A stretch of DNA of 64,000 nt from Ariolimax columbianus (GCA_036924085.1 JAVGWX010000002.1:47588916-47652915); one strand, 5' to 3'; counted from the stretch's first letter, positions 32,150-45,829 are shown. Made by a program: numbers and translations. Notes: a model not told the origin generated them from the sequence alone.

Positions 32150-32565
32150 TAGTTTATGCATAGAGAATGCTTTAGTCTCATTTAAAAAAGACCACACTGG
32201 CCACATAGAAAACAATGTCTACCACAAACTCTCCAGGCGAGACCAGGTGATCATTCTCCGGCCTAGCACAGGACACAACAGACTGAGATGTCATCTGTAC
32301 AACAAGTTCAAGATTAACACCTTAAGGACCTTTGTGCCTGCGGCACAGCCCTCATGACGGCATAACATATTTTGCAGTCATGTCCACTGTATACTGACAA
32401 AAGAAGTAGCATTTGGCAACAGCCAATGTCCTTCCACAATAAGCTGTACGGAAGTGTACGGAGCCTTGAGTCGACTGCTGCCTTCGTTAGAGTCAGTGAA
32501 GTCGAGGTCTGAAAACGAACGAGGAAGAAGAAGAAGAAGAAGAAGAAGAAGAAGAAGAAGAAGGG
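32150..32565 (+). pseudogene. LINE C-terminal fragment with (GAA)n tail
   Basis: NVYHKLSRRDQVIILRPSTG then HNRLRCHLYNKFKI corresponds to the region just before the C-terminal CCHC motif of the main element; a frameshift then gives CGTALMTA, HILQ and CPLYTDKRSSIWQQPM. Ends GAAAACGAACGAGG plus about fourteen GAA repeats (32523-32563). A related but distinct family whose 3' end resembles SINE family A. Confidence 0.82.
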
Positions 32566-32708
32566 TTATGCATTAGTAAATGAAACTAAATACCAAAGAT
32601 TCCGATCTCAATCTATGCCAAGGCAACATGCGGATACATACGTTGGTTCAAGGGTCATTTGACGCCAAGATAAATGGCAAAGGGTAGTTTAATTCCAGCT
32701 TGGTGGGC

Positions 32709-33147
32709 CAACGACCGAATGGGGACATGATCACCAACAACTGAATGAGGACATGATCACCAACGACCGAATGAGAACATGATCACCAACGACTGAATGA
32801 GGACATGATCACCAACGACCGAATGAGGACATGATCACCAACGACCGAATGAGGACATGATCACCAACGTCTGAATGAGGACATGATCACCAACGACTGA
32901 ATGAGGACATGATCACCAACGATCGAATGAGGACATGATCACCAACGACTGAATGAGGACATGATCACCAACGACCGAATGAGGACATGATCACCAACGA
33001 CCGAATGAGGACATGATCACCAACGACTAAATGAGGACATGATCACCAACGACTGAATGAGGACATGATCACCAATGACTGAATGAGGACATGATCACCA
33101 ACGACTGAATGAGAACATGATCACCAACGACCGAATGAGGACATGAT
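32709..33147. repeat. 26-bp minisatellite
   Basis: About seventeen units of 26 bp, CAACGACTGAATGAGGACAT plus GATCAC, nearly identical to each other. Confidence 0.95.
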
Positions 33148-33227
33148 CGATGGTACTATGAGGGCCTGCATAAAAAAATTGTCGTTGGTCGAACAGCAGC
33201 ACGAGGAAAAGGTCGATATCAATGATC

Positions 33228-33772
33228 CAAGTGTGGTTGATGACAAGTTTATTGATCCAAGTGTGGTTGATGACACTTTTATTGATCCAAGTGTGGTTGA
33301 TGACACTTTTATTGATCCAAGTGTGGTTGATGACACGTTTATTGGGCCAAGTGTGGTTTATGACACGTTTATTGATCCAAGTGTGGTTGATGACACGTTT
33401 ATTGACCAAGTGTGGTTGATGACACGTTTATTGGACCAAGTGTGGTTAATGACACATTTATTGGACCAAGTGTGGTTGATGACACGTTTATTGATCCAGG
33501 TATGGTTGATGACACGTTTTTTGGACCAAGTGTGGTTTATGACACGTTTATTGATCCAAGTGTGGTTGATGACACGTTTATTGATCCAAGTGTGGATGAT
33601 GACACGTTTATTGGACCAAGTGTGGTTGATGACAAGTTTATTGGACCAAGTGTGGTTGATGACACGTTTATTGGACCAAGTGGGGTTGATGACACGTTTA
33701 TTGGACCAAGTGGGGTTGATGACAATTTTATTTTAACAAGTGGGATTGATGACAAATTTATTGGACCAAGTG
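33228..33772. repeat. 30-bp minisatellite, left part
   Basis: About eighteen units of 29-30 bp, GATCCAAGTGTGGTTGATGA plus CACGTTTATT. Interrupted at 33773 by retrotransposon copy 2 and resumed at 38706. Confidence 0.95.
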
Positions 33773-34448
33773 CTACTGAAATGATTGACAGACTAAGAGC
33801 ATTTTCGTTGGGTCTAATAAGGAACGTGTGCTGTAATTAGACCCACGGAAGACAGGTCAGTTTTACCCTCTTAATGAAAAAGAGAGTTGCTACGTTAATC
33901 CTGCTTAACCCTAGAGGAATCGCAGGTTTCAGACACTTGGTCATTGACTGAATAAAAATCCCTCTATTTGATTCTTTGGTCTAATAGCGAACGGGTGTTG
34001 GTATTAGACCATCAGAAGAGGTCAGTTTTACCCTACAAATGACAGGGCGTTGCTGCGGTAATCCTGCTCAATTCGAGAGCAGTCGCAGACATTTGGTCCA
34101 CGTGCTAGGCTGATAAGCCAATGGCGCGAGGCTACCATGTGAGGGATTACGGCCGAACGCCTCTAAGCCGGAATCCCGCCCAAAATCTCAGCACCACTGC
34201 GATGGGAGGCTACGATATGGTTGGGACCTAAGGATCGCGTCTCAGCCCGACCCGGTCGAGCCGCAGAAAGAGATATATGCCTTCCGCTGATCAAAGCGGG
34301 AGGGAAGCTGCTCGATATTCACCCCATACGGCGTTGAGGTGTGAAACCACTAGTAGAAGACTAAGTTCTCGGTCGGGGTGTCGTAAGCAGTAGAGCAGCC
34401 ACCTCACTGCGAACTATTGAGACTCAACCCTTGATCATGAGATATGTC
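33773..34448 (+). pseudogene. 18S and 28S rRNA-derived leader of copy 2
   Basis: 18S-like 33773-33808 (ATTGACAGACTAAGAGC, compare 18S GATTGACAGATTGAGAGC). 28S-like block 1 at 33809-33945: hairpin, GACAGGTCAGTTTTACCC, TTAATCCTGCTTA, CTAGAGGAATCGCAGG. 28S-like block 2 at 33968-34448 restarts at the hairpin and runs to the 28S end: TGCGGTAATCCTGCTCAATT, CGAGAGC, GGCTGATAAGCCAATGG, GAGGGATTACGGCCGAACGC, AATCCCGCCC, GGTCGGGGTGTCGTA, AGAGCAGCCACCTCACTGCG, terminus ATATGTC. Two consecutive 28S blocks are also present in copy 1 (about 3912-4045 and 4070-4549). Confidence 0.88.
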
Positions 34449-34995
34449 CGCACACCAGGCGAACAACATCTCAGTGCCATGGCCAGGCTTGTCCCCTGGT
34501 TCAAGGCACTCCTGCCTAGCTCTTTACCTCTGTCAGCTATCAGTCATCCCGATGGACGCAGAAGAGATGCAGTCCAGCGGACATTGCACCTCTGCCCTAT
34601 TGTGACAACCTCCCAGGTGGTGGGGAATGCTAAGCGTGCCATCACTGCAGATGAGCCGAGAAAATAAAGGGGCAAAGAGATACCCCACTCACATGCATAT
34701 GCTACGTTTCTGGCAGGACGTGACGATCCTGGGACACAGACACACTGGACTGCCTCTTTTCCGGGATAGTACAAACTAGTACACAGTTCATCATATCATA
34801 TCATTACCACACCCTATAGACACGAGTGGGGAAGACTCGATAGTCCTGCAAGACAACTTCCCTAAGTGAGACAACTCTGACCAAAAATAACTGCTGCCTT
34901 GCAGATAGGCTGGGGACAGCCAAAGGCTAAGGAGGGCATCCCTACAGAAACGCCTGCTGAAATCGGATGCACTGGGTCACAGGCTTAACGAAACA
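34449..34995 (+). other. unique leader of copy 2
   Basis: Conserved with copy 1 at 4550-5072, with small indels that change reading frame. No protein supported. Confidence 0.6.
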
Positions 34996-37900
34996 GTGCA
35001 ACGTATATCGCTGAATGATGACGGTACAACCTATAAAAAAAAGTGTGGCGATCATTCTGTGGAGTCTCGCCAGGCAGCGAGAGTGCCTGGCCTCACGCCT
35101 CGAAGGGGCCCACCCAATGCTACTGGTGGTCATCCACCCATGTGCTGTGGAGTCAAGGCACAAGGTGTTGTGGCAAAAACTATTGACCACAAACACAAGA
35201 CCCTCAGATTACTACAGTGGAATGCGGGGGTGTCATTAAAAAACAAACTTTCCCTAACACATCACTTGCATGAAGGTAAGATTGACGTGGCATGCATCCA
35301 AGAAACGCACCCCAACAACAACCACAGATTCTCAATCAGAGAATACCAGACCTTCCGTCTTGATAGAGAAGGTCACAAAGGAGGGGGTTCTGATACTGAC
35401 TCGTAACTGCATACCGAGTAGCACGGTAGCTGTCAGTCACACCGGACAAGCAGAAATTGTAGGAGTCGACATAATGACCCAAGAAACGAAGATCCGCATC
35501 TTCAACCTGTACGGCCCACCAAACAAAGACCTGTCGCTCTCGAGTATGGAAGTCAAGGACTTCAACAGTCACTCGGAGAGATGGGGATACTCGGACACAG
35601 ACAACAGAGGTGATGAAGTAGAAGACTGGGAGATAAGACACAAATCTCTATCTTATCAATAGGCCGGAGGATAGCCCTAGATTCTATTCTAGAACACGGC
35701 ATACCACCTCTACTCCAGACTTGGCCTTTTCCACAGTGGATATTCACCACAAGATAGACCGCCAGGTGCTCAACCAATTGGCAGGTAGCAACCATAGGCC
35801 AATTAGGCTAGAAGTTGATATGGAAGTAGGCCCACAGGAAATAAAACCGCTCCCACTTTGGAACTATAAACGAGCCGACTGGGACAGATTTGTAATCCTG
35901 ACAGACGGGCTGTGCGAAACCATCAACACACGGAATAACTAAAACCCACGGTGGAAAGCCTAAGCAAAGCAATAATGCAGGCAGCCACTGAAATCATCCC
36001 AAGAGAGGCAAAGAAAAACTACAAGCCTTATTGGAATGATGAATTGCAGACAGCTTAAGACGAAGTCTCAAATGGTAGGAATAATCTATGGAGGCAAATA
36101 TCGCCTCAAAGCCACCACGGCGAAATACAAATACACTCTAAACTAAATAACAAGAGACAGCTTGAAAAACAAAACAGAAAGACTCAATTTAGACAAAGAC
36201 GGGAACAAACTATGGAAGTTAGTCAGAGCCATGAATGACGAAACTCCATCAAACAAACAAATTATCACCAAGCAGGGCGACAACATGCTTACTGGAAAAA
36301 AGGCAGCGAACGCCTTTATGCCAGAGCAAACCACATTGATGTCCCTACAGACAGGCACACAGACATTAATGAAGAAGAAAAGAGGCACGACAACATCAAT
36401 ATGGCACCAGAGGAGCACATGATGGCAAAACTAACAATGAATGAAATGGAAGAGGCCATGAAAACTCTAAACAAAAAGAAATCGCCCGGAAAAGATGGCG
36501 TAACAAACGAAATGGTGATGGGGCTGGGCAAAACAGCAAAGAGAAAGTTACTATCAGTCCTGAACCAAAGCTGGAAAAGGGTAATTGTACCTCAGGCATG
36601 GAAAGATGGTGTAATTATACCAGTACCAAAGAAAGAAAAAGATAGGGCAGATCCAAATGGATACAGGCCTATCAGTCTACTGAGCTGTGTAGGCAAACTG
36701 ATGGAACGTATGATAAACGCCAGACTGATGTGGCATCTGGAAGAAAAACACGTACTAATTCCACAGCAAGCAGGCTTTAGACAGCACAGATCCACTGAGG
36801 ATCAGGTCACCCTCATAGCTCAGGAAATATAAGATGCCTACCAGGAGCAAAAAACACACAGTAGCGGTTTGGGTGGACCTAGAAAAGGCATTTGACAAAG
36901 TCTGCAAAGAGGGACTTAAACTCAAGTTACGAAGAAGTGAAGTTTGTGGGGAAAATGAACAAATGGATCAGCCACTACCTCAAAAACAGAACAGCCAGAG
37001 TTCAAGTACAAGGGCAGATGAGCATAAAGGTAACACTTGAGCAGGGAGTACCCCAAGGGGGAGTACTGTCACCCACACGCTTCCTGGTGTATATAAATAA
37101 CATAACAAAGAATATACCAAGACGAGTCCATAGCTCAATGTTTGCAGACGATCTGGCTATGTGGACATCTGAAAAGAATCTCACCATAGCAAGTAATCGG
37201 ATGCAGCAGGCTCTAACATCGGAAGAGTGGGCGAACTCATGGCTGGTCAAAATAAACGAGGAAAAAACAACATGTACGATATTCTCGCTTTCAAACAAAC
37301 CCCAAAACACCAAAATAAGTCTTAACGGCAAATACCTGCAGCCAAACGACAACCCAAACTACCTGGGAGTCACATTTGATCGGCGCATGACATGGAAAAG
37401 TCAGATCGAGAGAAACCGAATGAGAGCCAGAGAAAGAATGGCAATCATGAAGAAACTTGCTGGCATAATCTGCGGAGCAGACGAAAGTATACTAAAGAAA
37501 CTGTACAATGGAAGAGTGAGACCAGTTCTCGAGTATGGCATTGCGGCTTGGACAATAGCAGCAAAGGCGAACTTCGATAACATTAGCAAACTCCAAAACC
37601 AAGCCATGAGAGTTATAACAGGAGCCATGAAGTCAACGCCAATTGTAGAACTTGAAAAGATGACAAAACTGCAATCCATAACCGACAGAAGAGACTGCAG
37701 AGCCCAGCAGCAAGCAGAGAAACGCAGAATACTGACAGACCATCCAATTCACAAGAGACTAAACAATTTTGGAGATGGGAAACTAAAGCGGCAAACTTTG
37801 CCGAAATAGCCAAAGCAAAGATGCACGAAGACCCTATGAACGCACTAACAATACCAAAGCCCACTGTACGAAAACCTACCTGGAGCCAACATATATTTCC

Positions 37901-38705
37901 AGAGATGGTAGAAAATATACCAGGTATTGGAAACAAAAACTGCCATGCATACACCAACGGTTCTGTAACAAACACAACACAGAACGGAGGGGCAGGGGCA
38001 TTCCTGAGCCTACCAAATGGCAGAAAAATAACACTGTCGTCGGCAACTGGAAAATAGACAAGCAATTTCAGAGCGGAGGCAAAGGCACTGAGAGCGGCAG
38101 TGGAAGAAATGGTGACATGTAAAAGAAATGAAAACCATATAGTCCTGCTTACAGATGCCCTGGCCGTAGTCACAGCACTAAAATGCCAGAAAAATACTGA
38201 ACTTAATGATTTAAGAGCAGTACTCTGTCAACTATGCCAGCAGTCCGCACCAAAAAGAGTAGTGGTACAGTGGGTTCCATCCCCCTGCAACATCCAAGGC
38301 AATGAGGAGGCAGACAGACTGGCAAAAGAAGGTGCAAGACTACTACAACCAGATACTAGTTTGACACACGAAGAGTCAAAACGGCTTATTAGAGCTACAT
38401 ACATGACCAAATGGGAAACAACATACTGGCTACACAAAAAACGATGCCTATTACCAGTTGAACAGAAGAGAGCAGGTCGTGGTCTTCAGACTTCGCACTG
38501 GCCACAATAGACTGAAGTACCACCTATTCAACAAATTGAAGATAGGTGGCACTGACGAATGCTCGTGTGGTAACGGGAAAATGACCGCTGAGCATTTGCT
38601 GCAAAACTGCCCGACATACGAGGATCAGAGAGAGCAGATGTGGCCATCACCAGTGGCAATACTAGACACGCTCTATGGCAGTGTCGACAGCCTCAGGATG
38701 GCGCA
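34996..38705 (+). pseudogene. broken ORF2 of copy 2
   Basis: Same domain order as the protein at 5073-8981 but in several frames: endonuclease 35200-35830 (CIQETH; GSNHRPI, so D283 of the motif is replaced by N), RT 36400-37400 (NGYRPISLLS, AGFRQHRSTEDQ, VWVDLEKAFDKV, GVPQGGVLSP, FADDLAMW), RNase H 37940-38350, C-terminal motif 38550-38610. Defects include an in-frame TAA after AQEI (about 36829), frameshifts in the endonuclease and palm, a deletion before RNase H, and YTNGS in place of the catalytic YTDGS. The RT catalytic FADD remains, so decay was fairly recent. Confidence 0.93.
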
Positions 38706-38870
38706 TTAGGACAAGTTTATTGGCCCAAGTGTGGTTGATGACAAGTTTATTGGACCAAGTGTGGTTGGTCACAATTTCATTTTAACAAGTGGAGTTGATG
38801 GGAAGTTTATTGGACCAAATGCCGCATTAGGACAAGTTTATTGGTTCAAGTGTGTTATTGGGACAAGTGT
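38706..38870. repeat. 30-bp minisatellite, right part
   Basis: Four to five diverged units continuing the 33228-33772 array after copy 2, including a variant with GCCGCATTAGGACAAG. Confidence 0.85.
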
Positions 38871-39234
38871 GTTGACCACAGATACACACAAAGAAAATAT
38901 GTGTGACCTAACGGGTGGATGAAGTTAATCTCGGGATCAGGATGATCGAACCAATGTCAAAAATACTTTATCTTGCCTAATTCTGTGAATGATTTATACA
39001 CTGTGTCTTATATTGATAAAACTCTCATTTATTGTCTGTATGCTGTAGTGGTTTTCATCAGTCAGTATGGCGTGCACATGCATTAAAAAGGATCCCTGAT
39101 GCCCTAAAATCAGAAGGCTATATCGTGATGAAACCGAAAGTCGTGGGTATTAATTCATCTCGAAGAAGCAAAACTGTAACCTCAAAACATCTCCTGAAGT
39201 AAACGAACTTTACAGATTCTAGGCGGTCTACCAC
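38871..39234. other. no gene recognised
   Basis: No feature supported. Confidence 0.5.
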
Positions 39235-39258
39235 ACACGCAAACACACACACACACAC

Positions 39259-39303
<45 letters not shown>
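39235..39303. repeat. (CA)n microsatellite
   Basis: Imperfect then perfect CA dinucleotides, about 33 copies. Confidence 0.92.
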
Positions 39304-39305
<2 letters not shown>

Positions 39306-39394
39306 CATGTATGCCCTGACAAAACCAACATGACTGTCTGTAGTTGAAAGGTGGATACCTTCGCCATTAATCAGCTAAATCTTCACATGAAACA

Positions 39395-41350
39395 AACGAT
39401 GAATTGGGTTGAAAGGTAGAATCGATGTGGAGTCCAAACGTAAACTTCTTTCTTCTTTGCCTACAGCATCTTTGGTCATGCTATATCTGCAGGCAGTCGC
39501 CATGATGAAGTCTGTAGTCTTCACCAGGTGCGGCTGCCCCACAGCTTTTGTTTCAGCTCCGAACCATCTGACCAGGTCCGGTAACTCATTTCCCTATAGA
39601 GTGGGCATTACTGTAGAATGTGTGCAGGATTCTGGCATCCTGTTCCATATGGACATTCATCGGTATGTGAGATCTTTATTCGGTATGGATGTTCTAGTAG
39701 TCTGCAGTGACCAGTTCTCGTGCGAAATAAATTAGTTTGTTGGTTTCCTTTGAGTTGGTGAATTGGGCCTGGTCTACTGGTTATGTTCATGTCTTCTCTT
39801 TATTGGTGTATATACTGATATCTGATGTTGTTCTTGATCTCTCTGTATGGTACTCGATGATTAAATTGTGCCATCTTACTAGCATCTTTTGCTATAACGT
39901 CAGCTGTTTTGTTTCCTGTGATTCCGTAGTGGAAGGGTATACATTGTACCGCCATTGTTAAGAATCTCTTGAGTTTTTCTAGCTCTGCTCTGATTTCTGA
40001 TAACAGCTGTTCGTTATGTGTTTTGTGAATTGTCTATTAGAAATCTGCAGTCTGTGAATACAGAATATGTTGCTGGTTATTTTTCTGTCTCAAGTATTCA
40101 CAGAAGGACCATAGACTGCTCTGAGGTTTGTGAACGACTTCCCTGTTGGGAAATCCTCTTCTGTTATATTTCCACTGTTGTGTCTTACCAATAAAATGCT
40201 ATCACATGAGATGCCTGCGCAGAATCCTGGGCGTTGGGTGGCAAGACAAAATCACCAACGCAGAGGTGTTGGAGAGAACAGGCACTGTCACAATCTTTTC
40301 CATGCTTAGTCTTCGAAGGCTCCTCTGGCTGGGACACATTCGGAGGACATATGATGGCAGAATACCAAAATATCTTATCTATGGGGAATTACAGTTGGGA
40401 AAAAGGTCTAACGGCCGGCCACTACTTCGGTACAAGGATGTATGTAAGCGGGATATGAATGACGCGGGGCCGACCACTACTTCGGTACAAGGATGTATGC
40501 AAGCGGGATGTGAATGATGCAGGCATCGATTTGGAATCATGGGAACAGGACGCCATTGATCGTGTTACATGGATGGGCTGGATTAAGCATGGAATACAGA
40601 CACAGGACATACTGATTGCTGATAGGCTAAAGACTTAGAGTTTAAGAAGACACGCCACACCATGCGATGCCGCAAACGGTCCTGACTTTCCTTGCACACA
40701 CTGTGGAAGATGCTTCTCTGCCCGGATTGGTCTTACGAGTCACATTCGTTACCGTCATGGACTGTAGCTGCATACCTTTTCAAAGCACAATTACTATCGT
40801 CTGACAAGACGGAAAGAGCAAATGATGACGAATGATGTGTCTTATAAATATGCATCCTCCACTATTTCGGCCTACTCACTCTGCTGAACCATCTGTGTCC
40901 TTACGTATCCATTCCTTGGCATTATATTTCATCTCAATCATCGCTTGTGCTAAAGTTTTCAGCAAGTGGACACTGTATTGGTCTTTTCTTCTGATTCCTG
41001 GGTTCTCTGTTTTTATTGCAATGTTGTTTATGTTGTAGCTTGGCTCTTCATAGTTGAAAAGCACTTTTATTTCTGCAGGTTGGTTGGGTATTAGTTCTCC
41101 ATATTTTTGGTGTAGGTGGTTTGATATACGGACGAACTTAGTTCTCTTAAGCCTGCTTTTAACATGCAAGGTGTTTCACTTTGATATGTATGGGATGATC
41201 AGGTATGCGTATTATCTTTTCGCTATGTGTCAGCATTCATTCCTCTCGTCTAGTATTCTGGGGTATTATATCTGAATTGGTGTAGTCTTCATTCCTCCAG
41301 TTATTAGCCTTAGCCCTGAGTTTATAATTTTGTTTAAGCGTTCTGTGGCT
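39395..41350 (-). mobile_element. I-superfamily LINE fragment, minus strand, interrupted
   Basis: Minus-strand order: thumb end (LNKIINSGLRLITGGMKTTP, compare QAMRIISGGMKSTP of the main element), a linker, RNase H start KDTDGSAE at about 40880, then after an insertion the rest of RNase H (HYGITGNKTADVIAKDAS) and C-terminal TNLFRTRTGHCRLLEHPY with TDECPYGTG...HILQ. Frameshifts and stops throughout. Divided by a plus-strand LINE at 40188-40835. A distinct family from the main element. Confidence 0.82.
40188..40835 (+). mobile_element. LINE 3' end nested in another LINE
   Basis: Encodes MRCLRRILGVGWQDKITN, EVLERTG, RRLLWLGHIRR, DGRIPKYLIYGEL, NGRPLLRYKDVCKRD, then a C-terminal C2H2-like finger (FPCTHCGRCFSARIGLTSHI) before the stop. 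Ends in an ATGATGACGA-type tail. TGTGTCTTA at 40179-40187 and 40836-40844 is a 9-bp target-site duplication. Contains a local tandem duplication of about 57 bp around 40422-40520 (CCACTACTTCGGTACAAGGA twice). Confidence 0.82.
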
Positions 41351-41384
41351 GTTTCTTATGTCGTGGTAGAGACTGTCGTGTCGC

Positions 41385-41565
41385 ATTCGAGTACCGGCCT
41401 GACTGTAGTACTGGCCTGACTGTAGTACTGGCCTGACTGAAGTACTAGCCTAACTGTAGTACTGGCCTGACTGTAGTACTGGTCTGACTGTAGTACTGGC
41501 CTGACTGTAGTACTGACCTGACTGTAGTACTGGTCTGACTGTAGTACTGGCCTGACTGTGCTAGT
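41385..41565. repeat. 17-bp minisatellite
   Basis: About ten copies of CTGACTGTAGTACTGGC. Confidence 0.92.
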
Positions 41566-41734
41566 ATATGCATTTTTAGGATGTTGATATGTGCACCCCA
41601 GCTTGTTTCGAACAGTTTCCACAGACAAAAAAAAAAATCAAAAAAAAAATCACTTATGAAATCTAATCTTAATATGACATTTTCAGGTTAATCATATGAA
41701 ACATATTATCGTGTCTCTTCCTTGTCTATGTCCA
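41566..41734. other. spacer with A-runs
   Basis: Short unique spacer with two A-runs near 41627-41651. Nothing else seen. Confidence 0.5.
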
Positions 41735-42180
41735 TCCAGTTATAAAATGGAGCACAACCCTCATATATCGTCATCCAACTGTAACATGGGTCCCAACCGT
41801 CCTATATCGCCATCCAACTGTAACATGGGTCCCAACCCTCCTATATCGTCATCCAACTGTAACATGGGTCACAACCGTCCTATATCGCCATCCAACTGTA
41901 ACATGGGTCACAACCCTCCTATATCGTCATCCAACTGTAACATGGGTCACAACCGTCCTATATCGCCTTCCAACTGTAACATGGATCACAACCGTACTAT
42001 ATCGCCACCCAACTGTAACATGTGTCACAACCGTCCTATATCGCCATCCAACTGTAACACGGGTCCCAATCCTCATATAAGGCCATCCAACTGTAACATA
42101 GATCACAACCGTCCTATATCGCAATCCAACTGTAGCATGGGTCACACCCCTTTAATATATCCACCCAAATGTAGCAACCA
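41735..42180. repeat. 39-bp minisatellite with open frame
   Basis: About eleven 39-bp units, CCATCCAACTGTAACATGGG plus TCACAACCGTCCTATATCG. Because 39 is divisible by three, a 165-codon plus frame (41696-42193) stays open and reads as a 13-residue repeat SNCNMGHNRPISP. Nothing supports expression; see findings. Confidence 0.92.
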
Positions 42181-42229
42181 ATGTTACGTTTAAAACATTG
42201 AAAAAGGTTAATCATTTGTTGTGTTCTAT

Positions 42230-42840
42230 CCCAGCTTGTGACTCCACTAATATGGTTGTAGCCTGTCAGAAATAGCTTGCAGAACCACGTAGAAAAATCC
42301 ACACTTGTAACGTCATCAGCAATGTTGTAGTCGGTCAAAAATAGCTTACAGAGTCACATAGTGAGACTCCACTAACAATGTTGTAGTCTGTCAGAAATAA
42401 CTTGCAGAGTCACATAGTGAGACTCCACTAACAATGTTGTCAGAAATAGCTTGCAGATTCACATAGTGAGACTCCACTAACAATGTTGTCATAAATAGCT
42501 TGCAGATTCACATAGTGAGACTCCACTAACAATGTTGTCAGAAATAGCTTGCAGAGTCAGATAGTGAGACTCCACTAACAATGTCGTCAGAAATAGCTTT
42601 GCAGATTCACGTAGTGAGACTCCACTAACAATGTTGTCAGAAATAGCTTTCAGATTCACGTAGTGAGACTCCACTAACAATGTTGTCAGAAATAGCTTGC
42701 AGAGTCACATAGTGAGACTCCACTAACAATGTTGTCAGAAATAGCTTGCAGAGTCCCGTAGTGAGACTCCAATAACAATGTTGTCAGAAATAGCTTGCAG
42801 AGTCAGATAGTAAGGCTCCACTAACAATGTTGTTCCATTC
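42230..42840. repeat. 49-bp minisatellite
   Basis: About eleven units near ACTCCACTAACAATGTTGTC plus AGAAATAGCTTGCAGAGTCACATAGTGAG; early units are longer (about 56 bp). Confidence 0.93.
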
Positions 42841-43014
42841 TATGAACATGTGTTGGTTTCATGACACATTTACACATGTCCTAGCCCAACTATATCCTCA
42901 GGCCATTGTCTCGGGTCCAGACTACATGTGTAACCTAAGCCTAATTGTATCACCAGACCCTTGTCTACCGTCACGACGACATGTGTCGATCATGTAAGGA
43001 CTAAATGAGGACAC

Positions 43015-43415
43015 GTTGGATGCCCTAAAGGTCCTATGACGACAATCTCAGTGTATTAGATATGGCAACAGGACAAGTTGGATGGCCTAAAGGTCTATGA
43101 CGACAATCTCAGTGTATTAGATATGGTAACAGGGAAAGTTGGGTGGCCTAAATGTCCCTTGTCGACAATCTCAGTATATTAGATATGGCAACAGGTCAAG
43201 TTGGGTGGCCTAAAGGTCTTATGACGACAATCTCAGTGTATTAGATATGGCAACAGGACAAGTTGGATGGCCTAAAGGTCTATGACGACAATCTCAGTGT
43301 ATTAGATATGGCAACAGGACAAGTTGGATGGCCTAAATTTCCCTTGACGATAATCTCAATGTATTACATATGGCAACAGGACAAGCTAGATAGCTTAATG
43401 CCCTCTCGAGGTCCA
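43015..43415. repeat. about 61-bp minisatellite
   Basis: Six to seven units containing GACGACAATCTCAGTGTATT, AGATATGGCAACAGGACAAG and TTGGATGGCCTAAAGGTC. Confidence 0.9.
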
Positions 43416-43595
43416 GCTTAATGACCTGTCCCTCACAAAATAAAACTTCCTGCAACCCTCCACTTAACGTCCTTTTCAGGACGCACAAAAGAGTAACCTA
43501 CACATTGTGTGTATCCGCAAACATCAACCTACGATAAAACAAAATCTAGACATTGCAAGGTCTTAAAACCAGTGTCTCATCCGTCAAGAGACAGG

Positions 43596-44756
<1,161 letters not shown>

Positions 44757-44769
44757 AAACCTAAACCTA

Positions 44770-45185
44770 AATCTTAATCTTATCTATCCGTCCGTCCGTC
44801 CATTCGCCCGCCCGTCCACCCACCCGTCTGACCGCCGGTCGGTCGGTCTATCTGTCTGTCTATTCGTTTATCTGTTTGTATGTCTATCTGTCCGTTTGTA
44901 TATCTGTTTGAATGTCTGTCTGTCTGTTTGTATATCTGTTTGTATGGATGTCTGTCTGTTTGTTTATCTGTTTGAATGTCTGTCTGTCTGTTTGTAGATC
45001 CGTTTAAGTGTCTGTATGACTGTCTGTTCGCCTCCCATTCCCCCTCCCCTCCAGTGGCACCCACTCGAAAATTCAGCCAACTGCGCATCAGTCCGTCTGT
45101 CCGTCCGTCTATCCGTCCGTCTTTCTGACTGTCTGTATGTCTCTGTTTGTCTAAATGTCTGTCTACCTGCCGGTCCGTCTTTTTG
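44770..45185. repeat. TCCG/TCTG tetranucleotide-rich tract
   Basis: Degenerate tetranucleotide repeats (CCGT, CGGT, CTGT, TTGT), interrupted by a unique stretch at about 45025-45090. Repeat-driven frames on both strands. Confidence 0.85.
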
Positions 45186-45480
45186 TGTGTGTTTAATTTT
45201 ATTTTCTCTTATACCACCCGTGTATTTCGGGTCACTGACTAAAGAAGAAAGAATAAAACCACTGAAACATACCATGCACGTTGTCAAGTTTGGCCAAGCA
45301 TGAGACTAACAATCTCATCAAGTAGAAGCGGGCGTTACAGCAACCACCACTACTTAGAAGACTTACATGATATTTGACCGAGGTATCCTATAAAGAAGTC
45401 AACTGACTTGTCGATGAATGTTTCGTACAGTGCAAAAAAGTGGAGATTATGAAAGCTTTAATTTGGAAGAATTATTATAG
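45186..45480. other. no gene recognised
   Basis: No feature supported. Confidence 0.5.
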
Positions 45481-45482
45481 CT

Positions 45483-45577
45483 ATCATCATCATCGTCACC
45501 TTCATCCGTATCATCATCATCATCGTCACCTTCATCCGTATCATCATCATCGTCACCTTCATCCGTATCATCATCAT
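45483..45577. repeat. 27/30-bp short array
   Basis: Three units of ATCATCATCATCGTCACCTT plus CATCCGT. Confidence 0.88.
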
Positions 45578-45829
45578 GCTCTTTACAGAACGTTTCTCTC
45601 ATCACAGCGGCTCTGTATACGATTCTCGATCTTTGGTTAGTTCTCCCAAATCCCTCAGTGGCATCATTGATGCCTTGTGTTCATGATCTTAGAGTACCAT
45701 GTTCTGTATTTATGTGTACATCTGACGTTTTCTGTCTTGAGAGTTTCAAGGTGTCACATATTTGTCATTTGTTTTAGTAACATTCTCTATATCTTCATTT
45801 GACTGAATTTGGTGACAATTATATTGGTC

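Larger units (their letters stand above)
33773..38705 (+). mobile_element. decayed second long copy of the main retrotransposon (copy 2)
   Basis: Begins inside an 18S-derived block (TACTGAAATGATTGACAGAC), continues through two 28S-derived blocks to the 28S 3' end at 34448, then the unique leader and a broken ORF2, ending at about CTCAGGATG. It lacks the last 50-60 bp and the GAA tail. It sits within the 30-bp array, so target-site duplications cannot be told from array units. It shares the same leader architecture as copy 1 at a different locus. Confidence 0.93.
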
